Part shown: positions 41,930-53,316 of the stretch, piece by piece | Layout: each line of letters starts with the position of its first letter | How positions within the stretch are numbered: position 1 is the stretch's first letter | Assembly: GCF_017654505.1 (NCBI RefSeq) | Contig: NC_054538.1 | Location: 61,449,678 to 61,513,677, forward strand | Length of the DNA: 64,000 bases | From: Polyodon spathula | Taxonomy: Eukaryota; Chordata; Actinopteri; Acipenseriformes; Polyodontidae | Direction: 5' to 3' | Made by a program: the position numbers and the translations under genes | Notes under the pieces: generated by a model | What the model was told of the DNA's origin: nothing | Seen by the model: the letters and a program-made list of their open reading frames with translations, nothing else | The model's database searches: none

Positions 41930-42612
41930 ATGTTTAACCCATTGCTGAAACTGGCAAAAATGAATAGAGCTTTGAGCTTGTATTACATGTGGAAAATGCT
42001 GCTGTATGTTGTACCTGTTCTTCCAATACTGGATCATGGTGATGTTGTCTATAAATGGCCTCGAAAGCTGCTTTGGGGAAGCTTGATGCTTTATACCATT
42101 CTGCTATTAGATTTATAATCTTACTGATCACTGGGATCTTTATATGATGGTTGAATGGCCTTCATTGCAGACTAGGCGATTGGATCATTGGCTTAGGTTA
42201 GTTTATAGAACCCTGATTGGGAAAACCCCACTATATCTGCGCAACTTATTACAGTTCTCTGCTTCAGTTTACAGTTTAAGATCAGATCCATTTATTAGAC
42301 TGGTTCTTCTCAGAGTGTCCACTGTTTCTGGGTGTAATTCATTTCAGTTTGCAGCTGCGTATGACTGGAATGAATTTCAAATAAAAATGAAAACTACAGA
42401 GTTTTGTTTCGGAGGATGTTTTTAATCGGAATCTGAATTCATTCTTGTCTGATGCATGTGTTTGTACGTGTTAATGTGTTAATATATTTTTATTTTCTAT
42501 GTTGTATTTATTTGCTTTGTGCTGCTGTGATGTTTGCCTCTTGACCAGGTCGTTGTTGTAAATGAGAATTTGTTCTCAATCTTCTTATCTGGTAAAATAA
42601 AGATTAAATGAA
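41930..42612 (+). mobile_element. LINE fragment, reverse-transcriptase C-terminal part and 3' tail
   Basis: Frames read VVPVLPILDHGDVVYK, then WPSLQTRRLDHWLRLVYRTL followed by IGKTPLYLRNLL, then NSFQFAAAYDWNEFQ. These are recognisable degenerate blocks of the non-LTR reverse-transcriptase C-terminal region (normally HW..FIYKAL.GKLPPYL..LL). The 3' UTR contains TTGTAAATGAGAATTTGTTC and ends in TGGTAAAATAAAG, the tail type of a common fish LINE. Stops and a frameshift mark it as dead. Confidence 0.75.
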
Positions 42613-43261
42613 AATGAAAAACAATTGAAATATGTGCCAGGCAGGGTTGCATTGCTTTTGTGAACATTTGATTTAATCTGCACAGAATCTTTTTTAAAAA
42701 TTCTTTTATTCAGTTTTCCTTTTTTTTTTTTTTTATAACTTCAAAATACTTTTCGGGTTCAGTCCTGAAGAAACTGATTTGATTGTAACTCAGTTCTGTA
42801 CATATTTTTACATGCATTTTTAGTTATTTATCAAGAGAACGGCTCACTAATTTCAATAGCATTGTGAATGGTGACTCAGTAGTACTTGAGTGTGTCAGAA
42901 TCTAGATTAAGGTGACCTACTTATTCATGACTACTGATTTGTGATTGGTTGTTGGAGGCTATATTTGAGCTGTCCTATATTTCTTTAAACTTTGCACGTT
43001 CATTTGTTACAAGAAGACTACCATGAATGTATGTTCTGGAATGTTATGTAAATGATATACACTGCATACAGCTTGATAGAGATATATAATGAAAGCATCT
43101 AGACATGTGTAAGAACATCATACTATAGTGTTTTGCATACACATCTCTCTTTATTTTGCTATCTGACATACACATCAAAAAAACATAAATTAGTGAAAGG
43201 CCCTTATACAGGAAAGTAGGACATTTATAATGTTCTGTCAACAGTGAATGAACCTGATTAG

Positions 43262-43560
43262 TAAATTATCGAAAGGTGAAATGTCGATAGAGCACTGTGT
43301 CTAGAGAACTGTTTGTTCTATTGTTATGAAACTTGGTAAGGATGCTCAATTCATATTGCTGCGTGTCTCGTAGTGTCTAAACAGGTGGGTCTGTCTGTCT
43401 TTTTCTGTCCAACAGTCTGTACTGTATGGCTGCTGAGATTTTTTTTCATACCGGGAGAATCTCATCCAGTTGTGATGCAAGAACATCCTTTATCGCAGGT
43501 TGTGTGGATAGTATCAGAATATGGGGGGTGGGATGGGGCGAGTCTTCTCCTGCACACAGC
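43262..43560 (+). repeat. unclassified repeat, copy A
   Basis: Shares ordered blocks with 43915-44165: GAAACTTGGTAAGGAT, a CTGTCTGTC stretch, a TTTTTTTTCATACCGGGA block and a CCAGTTGTGATGCAAGAACA block. No family name could be given. Confidence 0.55.
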
Positions 43561-43599
43561 ATATGTGACCACCTGACAGGGGTGTTAGAGGCCACTATT

Positions 43600-43870
43600 G
43601 TTTGTTGTTTTTAAATGCACTGAATTGTAAATCCGCTGTTAGTGAGAATGTGGATGGTTTAATTTGGAGTAAGGCTCTTAATTGGTTGTGCTGCACCAGC
43701 TGCCCAGGAAGGTGGCTGGGCAGGTTATTTGATTAATTGATTTGATTAATTGAATAATGTTGTATTTAAATTGCAGCCAGAGTATTGTTCAGTTTAGCTG
43801 AGGGCTCTAAGTGAAAACCTGGAATGTTGTGTGTGTTCAGCGTTTGTGTTTTGGAAGCCCTGAATCCATG
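43600..43870 (+). mobile_element. possible LTR fragment between the two repeat copies
   Basis: A CAGGTTATTTGATTAATTGA stretch precedes the TATA-like TGTATTTAAATTG (43762-43774). The layout resembles other LTR-like segments in this window. Ends are undefined. Confidence 0.25.
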
Positions 43871-43914
43871 TCTATGATCTTTTTCTTATCCTGCTTTTGA
43901 ATCATTTATCTACA

Positions 43915-44165
43915 GAAACACTTGCCAAATTGTGAAGAAACTTGCTAAGGACAGTCTTTTGCTTTTTTGCATGCATTGTAATCTAGGGGGTACAGTACGA
44001 GGTTGTCTGTCTGTCCAATCTCCTGTCTGTAAGCCATTTTTGCACATGGGACAGCTTATCCAGTCATTGTATGACGAAGAGGACATTTTAGCTCAAGTTA
44101 ATAAGAATACCAGACATGGATACAGTATTCCAGGAACTTCCTGTGTGTCTCTCTGTCAGCATGCA
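43915..44165 (+). repeat. unclassified repeat, copy B
   Basis: Diverged relative of 43262-43560, about 350 bp away, in the same orientation. Aligned blocks include GAAACTTGCTAAGGAC, GTCTGTCTGTCCAATC and TTATCCAGTCATTGTATGAC. Confidence 0.55.
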
Positions 44166-46419
44166 TGCTTTTAATGATCTGAAGTATTTTAATTATGCAA
44201 AATTACATCTTTATTGTAGTCATCATCAGTCCCCAACATACCGTAAGATTGAACTTTTTTCAATTTATTTTCTCAATGGAGTGCTTACTAAAGTTTAGCA
44301 ATCCATAATGCAAAATCTATACAAAACCTAAATAAAATGGGAATAGATGAGGATGCCTGAAGGAACCAAATGCACAGGAGTGTGTAGCAGTTCTTAAATA
44401 TTTAAATATGATGATTAATAAACTATTACATAATATATACGGGGTATGTACGGTATACTGTGAAAGGTTGCTTGTCTTTGAGGGCAAAATCCATTACAGC
44501 TACAGTACTTTGTCGTTTCAATGCATTACTGGCAAAGGACTTTTGTCTCAGTGCTAGCTGATCTCGCATATGCATTTTTCATTGGCTAATTACAGGGTCA
44601 TTACATCATTTGAACAAAACAGCTCCAGATATTGTTACAGTTGGTTCATCTTATTGACCTTGGCAGGCACTGTTCTGTGACAGGCATTGCTAAGTGTAAA
44701 GTAAAAATGCCCTTTTATCTAGAGTTCTATGGGTTTGTTTTTGTCAACCAATTTGCACAACAGGTGCTGCATGATACTATTATAAAGCGCCAATTCCTAC
44801 ACGTTTCAAGCAAAAAGTTTAAAGAGTTGCATCATCACAAGTAGTGGAAGTCTGTCAAGGTAAGAAAATAATATAAACAAAGAACAATTGGGTTGCTAGA
44901 GGTAGACCTATTATTATTATTATTATTATTATTCTTACTATGTGTTATCCAGTGTTGTCAAGTCTTATATAGTGTGATACTTAACGCTAACACTTGTACT
45001 GTTACAGATACATGCATGCTGTACAGTGTACGTGACCATGTCACCTTGCTGCAGTGCTCAATTTACAGTCAATTTACTCCCCCCTCCCCCCCTCCAATTT
45101 GATATTCCCAGTTTCAATGTTGCTGAAACACACTTGCCAATCAGGAAATCAGGGGACGATTACAGTGTCTGCCTGTCGACTCTTTTTACCCGCTGAACAT
45201 ACTCAATGGAAATTGCCAAATTACTGAACCCTTTGCATGGCCTTATCAGCTGCCAGGTCATTTGGGGGTCACTGAAACGTGACAAGGTGAACTATCCCTG
45301 TCTGATTTCCCTCCCTAGCCAATAGCAATGCTGCACTCTTAGTGGCACCACGCTCACATAATGTGCCCTGCTTTCCACACAGGAGTGCTTTTACCAGGTG
45401 AACCACTGGGGGAATCCCCTCCCTTATCTTTTTATTTTGTAAATCTGTCAGAATGGTTCCTGAGTTCTGTTGCTCCAGCATTGAGATTTGTATAATTTGT
45501 CTCCCATGATCAAATTCAAACTGGCTGCCAGTTTGCCTGCAGGCCTGTGTTGTTTCTCTATGTGTCTTTGGTTCTTGCTTCTTTCGAAGTCATGTGATAT
45601 TAAATATGACAGTTGAACTCTGTTGGCTCACTTTTGACTGTTTTGAGTCCTCTCTCTCTCTCGCTATCCCAGGTGTTCTTTCCACTGAAACCACCCACAC
45701 TCAATTAACTAATGAAAAGACCTGGTTTGAGTAAGACTATGGGCTGTTAATAATGAAATTGGCTGGAAGAGTAACATGTGGGTGCCACACTGGTTCATAG
45801 TTTTTCTTATTGCAAATACTCAAGTACTGTGTTTTTGTTTTGATAAGCCTGTGTTTAAGTGCTTTGCTGTTCTTCAGTTCTTGTTGCCAGACAATAGCAG
45901 GCTTGGTCAGCCAAAGTATTTATGTCAGGAAGCGCTAGCTATATTGGTGACATTACAAAAGGAAACTTGATCCACGGAAATGTGATCCACTAGATGGCGC
46001 TGGTGCTTACTATACTTTGGCTGATCACGACATTGTTGCATACGGTATGTCTAAACAAAGCTTAGTTATTGCAATGAGAACCACTGATGCAAACTTAAAA
46101 CAGAAACCCTGGTATGGTAATAACTGACAGGGGACAAGTGGAATCAGTAGCATAAAGTGCCCTGTTTGCCTGTTTGCTTTGTGATTGTTATTTTTGTTAA
46201 TGGTTAGGCTGACTTGTGGTAATAACAACTTGTAATAGAACAGAACACGTAAACAAATGGTATTCTGCTAAGAAAAAAATATCAATAGAGGTATGAGACA
46301 GGGAGACCCTTCTTGCGTGCATGTTTGCCTTTATGGAAGCAGCTGGGACGAGGAACAGGAGGCAGTTTGCTAAGCAATTAATTGAGCAGGTAGGCTTGCC
46401 CAGTGCCGAGTTGATCGGG

Positions 46420-46944
46420 AGGTGCTGATTGACTGGGGACATGCACGAGGAGGCAGCTCTCTGCTCGCCACAGCTTGTGGTGACTGCACTGCCATGCTAC
46501 ACAGACAGATGCTGTGTTTGCATCGAGGAGGAGAGCGTCCGCTACATGGAGAGAACTACTACACAAAACCATTACACTCCAAGACGGTGCTCGTGAAGGC
46601 CTTGCCCAGCCGAGGCCGAGTGAAAAGGCTGTTTGAAGAGGCCAGAGTTGCCATGAGAATGTTGGGACTCCAGGAGTCCAGTAGGAAGTCAGTTTAGGGG
46701 ATGCTGATCCCAAACAGAGGGTTTGTGTAGAGTAGTAGGTTCCTGGAGCGGGACGTCTCTTTTAGTGGGACTAGCGCTCAGCATTTTTGTGGCAAACTTA
46801 TTTTTAGCTTTGTTTTGTTTTGTTTTCTTTATTAAATCCGGTGCTAGGATTACCTTGTGTTGTAATTGAATCAACACCCACCGCTCTGTGTCTGATTCAT
46901 TATTATTCAGTGACGACCCACGTATGTAACATCACCCTGTTACA
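46420..46944 (+). mobile_element. possible LTR, ends in CCCTGTTACA
   Basis: ATTAAA at 46831-46836, a T/G-rich stretch before it and the terminal CCCTGTTACA (46935-46944) match the end layout of the segment ending at 53316. The left end is not defined. A 91-codon open frame at 46422-46697 shows no known family. Confidence 0.35.
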
Positions 46945-49087
46945 AGGTAGTATTCCCTGTGAATTTAAATGATTAATTTCTGAATAACGTTGTGACTACT
47001 AGACCAGCTAATAATGGAATAAGCAACATGCGTATTAGCAGGGTTTAACTTACTTGTTTTCGAGAGCCGACAGTATTAGGGGTCTTCTCAACCTTGTAAG
47101 ATCAGCCCAATTATATGCCATTTATCCTCTATATAATACTTTCACACATTCTGGAAACACAGTATAAGCCATGAAAGATGACACCTGGCAGATAAAAAGG
47201 AAAGTATTTTCTGAAGTAACCAGAAGCTGAATAGGACATGTTACTGGCATTTTAATGAAAACTACAGACAGTACTGTATTCCTGTTGAATGTTGTAAAAC
47301 TAGCGAGAGCAATTAAAATGGGGCTAAATAGTTATAGTTTTTAAATGTATATAACAAATTGTTAAGTTTAAGTAGGTTCCAATGTTAAATGAATATTTAA
47401 GGTACAGTAATTCAACTCTGTGTTTTTAATGCTTCAAAATATTGGCTATATTTGAATTAAATACTGAATTAAAAGCATAATTGTAATGTAACCCAACATT
47501 TCATTTTTTTTTTTTTGTTGACCACTTTCTAGGAAGTTTTTATATTTTTATCAGCCTTCATAAATTTTAATATAGGTAAGTTAAGTTTATGGTATTTAGA
47601 GTTACAGGTATATTGTGTATCATTTTGTCTGTAATTGTAGTAACAAGCTTTTAACACTAGGGGGAGACATTGCATTTGTAATTGTCATTTGATAGGCGGC
47701 TCCTGTAAACACTGCCGTTGGCGCTTTGAGGTTTATTATAAAAACAAAATAATTGTAAAATACAGCTGGACAGAGATCAAACGTCGAGGGTGTAATCTGT
47801 TGCAACAGTATATTTATAAAGATGATCTTGGGAATGCTTTACCATCTTTCAAGTGAAATAATAGTACGACATTTAAATCTTAACTAGAAGTCAGACACCA
47901 GTGTCTTTTGATCTAGACACCTCTTCCCTCTATCAGGATTTAAACAGGCACAGTAATTGTGTTTCATTATGTGTTTTGGTTAGCATTTTAATATTGTTTA
48001 GTGTTAATAACATAATAAAATAAAATAAAACAGAATGTAACTTGTGTCGTGGAAATGCTGACTTAAAATAAAACCTACATTTCTGCAAAGTAATGGCGAT
48101 GGTTTAATATCTGGGGATCTCAAGTTCCCGTTGTTGCACATGCTGTATATGTCAATTAAAATAATACTATCTAATGTGGCATTGTTCTGTTTTTAAACAC
48201 CCTCTCGTTTTAAATAATGTATTAAAATATTGAATTCACTATGTTCAATATATTTTAAAGAATACAGTATTGTCACAGAACATTATTTGTTGCCTTTTTA
48301 TTAGAAATTTTCTAAAATGGTTTATTAATTTTTCTTTATTTGTGGATTATTTTCAATCGAATCCTAAAGTCCAACGAATCTATATACTGTTGGACTTGCA
48401 GGGGGTTCTAATGAGAGACATAGTGGAATTGCCTTTGATGTTGTGACCACTTTTTTTTTTTTTTCCATAGGCTTAAAAAGAAATCCGTTTGCAAAGCAGT
48501 CTGGTACAACAATTGGACGACTGCCGGACAACCTCGCCATTAGAAAGAAATGTCTGTGGGATTGTCTTTAAATCCTCAGCCCTCTACAATGTTTCATTAA
48601 TTCAAATCCTGTAAACTGGAAATGTATTTGGTCTGGCATAAACAGCAATTGCACAACAATAAAAGAGGACTGGACTGCCTCAGAGCCTGTCGGGGCGGCC
48701 TGGTTTCAGGTCAGAGCTTCCCACAGACAAGTTCGCTTTTTTGTTTTTATAAAAAAGAAAGACATTCCCAGGTTATTGAAAATGAAAAATGGAAATTTGT
48801 CAGGGTTCAAACAATGCTTTGGATCCCCTCCTGTGAAGAAGATCTTTAACCTTAATGTCCTCTTCAAGGCACCAAGAAACCCATAATGATAAAAGACATT
48901 CTCACAAAAATCCTTTTGAACTATTTTTTAGTTTTTTTTTAAATTGTATTTATGCAAAATAATGTCTACAGTAAAATCTCTTTTGTCCGAACCGCTCAGT
49001 AGACGTGAAATGTGTTTTATTAATGGGGATTTGGATAAAGAGGACTCCATATAGAAATGAGTGCCACAACATTGTTTTTTTTCTATA

Positions 49088-49341
49088 AACCAAGTCAGTG
49101 TTTCCCAACCCTGTTCCTGGCGGCACGCTGTGTCTGCTGGATTTCGTTCCAACGCAGCGATCAGTTGCTTAATTGAACCCTTCATTGAACTAATAAAGTG
49201 ATTAACTGGGCATTTTCCCGTTATTTTCAAGCTTTTCGTTTGTTGATACGGTTCAATTAAGCACTTGAACGCTGCGTTGGAACGAAAACCAGCAGACGAG
49301 GTGTGCCGCCAGGAACAGGGTTGGGAAACACTGAACTAAGT
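49088..49341. mobile_element. hAT-type MITE with long inverted repeats and 8-bp target duplication
   Basis: The element 49096-49333 (238 bp) begins CAGTGTTTCCCAACCCTGTT and ends with its reverse complement. The arms stay complementary for about 85 bp with few mismatches and a short loop. Flanking octamers AACCAAGT (49088-49095) and AACTAAGT (49334-49341) agree at 7 of 8 positions. The CAGNG terminus and 8-bp duplication are hAT-superfamily hallmarks. It has no coding capacity. Confidence 0.88.
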
Positions 49342-49988
49342 AAATAATCAGCCGTATTGAGTGAAGATCACTAAAATCACTGAAGCTTACAGTTTTGTTA
49401 CACTCCAAAAATAAAAATAAGATAAAAAAGATTCAATGGAAACAATATTTAAAATACTGAAACCTCGAGAACTTGTTATACTGGGGAGCTCTTTTTTGTT
49501 ATGTGGTGTGTTTTTGCAGTGGTGATTTTCTTCTCTGCAATGTAAATCAGCTTTTAGGCCTACTAACTAATAAGTAGGTTAAAGGCCTACTCAAAGAGCT
49601 CCTTAAAAAGAGGAATTTATTCTATATCAGTCTTTCCAAAAATACTAATAATAAATTTGTATTTTTGTTTAATTTTACACTTGGAACAAGCTAGCTAGTA
49701 AGGGATTGAACGTAATATTATTTTTGTATTTTTTTTTATTGTTTGTCTTAAATAAAATAAACAGCGTATATTTTTTAAACTGTTAAAGATTTTGTCAAGT
49801 GTTGCTGCTGACATTGCTTTGTTGTGTTCTGTGGGGTAAGGCACAACTTGGTCCCCTTCTTCTGACTATAGTGTTGTGCAACATACAACATGCAGTCATG
49901 ATGAGGCACACCTTGTCAGGAAATGTACTTCCCGACCTACCCAGGCAACAACAAGTTGGTCCAAGTTGGCATAAGACAGATGCATTAT

Positions 49989-50000
49989 TATTATTTTTTA

Positions 50001-50050
<50 letters not shown>

Positions 50051-50865
50051 TCTTAGCAGATGCCCTTATCCAGGGCAATTACAGTTGTATACAAAAAATA
50101 CATATGAAGAATTACAGTACAACTATGATCAAGATACAAAATACAGTGACTTCAGTCATAAGAGCAAAAACAAAACACAGTACAATTTGATATCAGGGCA
50201 GTTCAAGAGCAGATAACAGTGTTGATAGTTACATCAGGGTTAGATACGAGTGCAGGTGAAATACAAAGTACTACAGATTGGGTTAAGTGCAGAATTAAAT
50301 ACAGTAAATAGGGAGTGCGTAAACGCAAGTTAAAGTGCATTAAAGGCAGAGTGCTATATTGACCAGAAGGAACGAGTTGAGTTTTACAAGTGTTTTCTGA
50401 AGAGGTGTGTCTTGAGGAGGCACCAAAAGGTGGTCAGGGACTGGGCAGTCCTGACATCCGTAGGAAGTTCGTTCCACCACTGCGGGGCGAGGGTGGAGAA
50501 GGAGCGGGCTCTGGAGGCAGGGGAGTGCAGAGGAGGTACAGCCAGTCTTCTAGTGTAGGCGGAGCGAAGAGAGCGGTGGGGGTGTAAGGAAAGATGAGAG
50601 TCTGGAGGTAGCTTTGTGCAGTTTGGCCAAGGCATCGGTAGACGAGTACAAGAGTCTTGAACTAGATGTGAGCATTGATCGGGAGCCAGTGGAGTGAGTG
50701 GAGCAGTGGAGTAACATGGGAGAAGCGAGGCAGAGATAACACCAGGCGAGCAGCGGAGTTCTGGATGAGCTGGAGGGACGGGTGGTGGACACGGGGAGGC
50801 CAGCTAGGAGAGCTGCAGTAGTCTAGGTGGGAGAGTACCAGGGCCTGGATGAGGAGTATGACCAT
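49989..50865 (-). mobile_element. L2-clade LINE fragment, 3' part, with (TTA)n end
   Basis: On the minus strand the pieces LIQALVLSHLDYCSS, QLIQNSAARLVLSLPRFSHV, TPLLHSLHWLPI and then FSTLAPQWWNELPTDVRTAQ followed by LLKTHLF are in order. The tail AATTGCCCTGGATAAGGGCA and (TAA)n follow at 50090-49989. It is the same clade as 21838-22745 but less decayed. Confidence 0.9.
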
Positions 50866-51299
50866 TTACACTGTATAGTCTGGTTCCATTCTCGGAAAAA
50901 GAGACTTCATAAGGCATTTTGTGTTAAAATGCGGTATACAATGGATAGCTAATGATTTTGACCTGCTGAATCCAGAAATGCTGTATACCAAGCGGAAATG
51001 TGTGTTCTTGATCCTCAAAATTGGGAAAAACAAAATGGCCACCAACTGTACTGTGTACCTCTATAACTTCTAAACTAACTGGGATATAATGATAATCTAA
51101 GTGTCTTTTCCTACATTCTAGGCATCCACAAATCCATTGAAACTAAAACTGTATGAGCATGCCTTAAAGGGGTTTCTAGGTATGGTAAAAGTTGTTTTTA
51201 AAATGGTGGACATAAAAGGTTTAACACATGCATACATTTATTCACCACTCATAGAATATAAAATAAAGATACAGTATTAGTAAATGTTCTGTTGCAAAT

Positions 51300-52990
51300 T
51301 ATATCAGCATAAGTGTTAATTGCTGTCTTTGTTCATACAGTCTTCTACACATTTGCAAGTACCAGTACAAGGCAGACTGGATTTTCTACATTTGCACCTC
51401 AGAGAAGAGCATATAGTGGTGCAGCCACATGTTATGAGTTGCATACAGGATGCAGGTACAGGTGGAAGAAATAGGAGAACTGGTGTCATCTGATCATCCT
51501 TGAGTTCCCATCCCATTGTTGTGGCAGGTGGAGTGGTTTCAAGTGAGTGGCTTCAAACCAAATTAAGGCTTGAAAATGTGCCCTTCTGATATGGTGCCTC
51601 ACAGCATCGGTTGTTGGGGGTAGAAGTTCAGAGCGCACTGCTTTATTGAAAAGTATAACTCTTGCTTTGTCTGTTGTGGCCACATTGGGAAATTTGTAAA
51701 CTCTACATATGAATGACTCTACAGTCACCATTGTTTCCTCAGCAAGAGGTTCTTGTCCAAGGCCACGAAGCAGTTCTTTGTGCCGGGAAAAAAAACAAAA
51801 AAACATTGAAAGCTGTTTTCTTGGTGTGGCCAGACAGGAATGAGGAATCACTACCAGGTGGAGCTGAGTGGTCTAAGCCACATTATTTAATCACCTCCCA
51901 TTTGGCTTCTTATGTGTTCCCACAAGTGTGTGCACCTCATACTTTCATAATGTGCTATGAGTAACAGCAATACACCTGTGTCACGTACAGACAGCACAAT
52001 GGTATCGGAACTTGCATTCACACAGTGAAGCACAACCCTAATGTCTGCCTCCTCATGGAAACCTTCGAGATGTGTGGCATTAATGTTAGAGTCATTGCAG
52101 GCAACACGTTTCCTCCAGGAAACCCCCAGCAAGTACTATTGTCTTGCCTGAATGTGAATTGCTAACTAACTCCTCAGATAAAAATCGGGCCAGGTTGGAC
52201 TGGTAAACTATGCCAGTCCTGTGGTAATGGTACATCTTCTGATGCTATATGTCTTCAAATAGGTGCACCTCTCCTTCTTTTGGCCCTGGTTCCTGCTTTG
52301 ATTGAATCCTGATTATACCTGTCAAAAACAACGTCAATGCGAACATATCCTGAACCAGAATGGTAGACCGATCGTGCAAAAGCATCTGCAAAGTCACCAA
52401 ATGTTTTTGCATTGTTCGGCCTCCCAAGAGCGATGACCAGTGCTTGCCCATCTATTATGAGTGTGGCACCATTGTGGGTTTCAAGTGTTGCTGGACAACT
52501 AACTGATGTCCTTGGTCAGCTGATCAACAAGCAGTGATTTCTGACCAGTGCGGAGACTTCCATTCATCTCTGCTAGTGACAGTGGGACTGGAAGAATCTC
52601 ATGCTTTAGTATTTCATCTAAATCAACACTTCTGCCTGCTAATATGCAATGACAAATATTTGTATGATGGACCTGTCTGATTTTTATGTTTTGCCTTTTT
52701 GATTAGATGCTTTGGGAACATTATAGACATTTGAAAAAGTGAGTGAATGTTCTTTGGCAAGGTATCGGAGAACCTTTTTGGTGGATTTCCATTTTCAGAT
52801 AGAATAAGTCTGTCCTTAACATATTCATCAACCTGCCTCCAGCCAATGTCTTTTGCTTTAAGAAGCACATTTGATTTGTTCATTGTTGTTTGTCGCAATG
52901 TTTTCCAGTGTCTCATCCTGTATTCTGTGTTCTGCGAACATGCCAAATGTCTTAAAGAGTTGAACAACTTGTTCTTCAGCTTCAGCGTTT
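51300..52990 (-). pseudogene. decayed mobile-element gene with C-terminal cysteine-rich motif
   Basis: Minus-strand frames fit, in order, a long protein family widespread in fish and marine invertebrates and usually repeat-associated. The blocks are an N-terminal region (RQVDEYVKDRL, 52990-52623), a middle block with FALTLFLTGIIRIQSK (52451-52245), a block HEEADIRVVLHCVNASSDTI followed by VRDTGVLLLLIAHY (52132-51887), a block LLRGLGQEPLAEETMVTVES (51851-51486) and a cysteine-rich end CGCTTICSSLRCKCRKSSLP continuing to a final CKC (51516-51316). The HEEADTR..SRDTDVLLLL block is the family signature as I recall it. Stops and frameshifts make it a pseudogene. The segment that would hold the following LTGCD-type motif appears deleted at about 51886. 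Superfamily not assigned. Confidence 0.6.
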
Positions 52991-53316
52991 TGTTGGTAGT
53001 TGGGAGATGGTCACCTGTATAAAAACCTGTCGTTTTTTGCACTCTGTGTGGGAGTTCAGAGGAGAGAACAAAGCGTGAATGTCAAAACAAAACCGAAAGT
53101 AAAAAGAAAGAGTCAGTGAAGGCGATTGCCCAGCTTGACCTGGGTTTGGTTGTGTTGTGTTTGTGATTTGTTTTTGTTTATCTGTTTTATTGCTTTGTGA
53201 GCAGTGTTTTTTGTTCACCCTTTTTATTTGTACTTTTGTTTAAATAAAAATGGTGCATCTGTCTGTGTAGTTCCTGTTTCTGGCCTGATGTCACCACCCT
53301 CAGCCATCCCTGTCAC
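52990..53316 (+). mobile_element. possible LTR with TATA box, poly(A) signal and CCCTGTCACA end
   Basis: TATAAAAA (53018-53025) is followed about 220 bp later by AATAAA (53243-53248). The segment ends CCCTGTCACA (53307-53316), the reverse complement of the TGTGACAGGG that begins the segment at 57183. The spacing fits a U3-R-U5 layout. The left end and target duplication were not found. Confidence 0.4.

Noticed and set aside
46422..46697. 91-codon frame with Arg-rich end
   Set aside because: It lies in a probable LTR segment and resembles no known retroviral or host protein.
48455..48590. T-rich tract with CATAG followed by an open stretch (LKRNPFAKQSGTTIGRLPDN), looking like an acceptor and exon
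   Set aside because: It resembles no WDPCP sequence, has no convincing donor, and T runs of this kind are common here.
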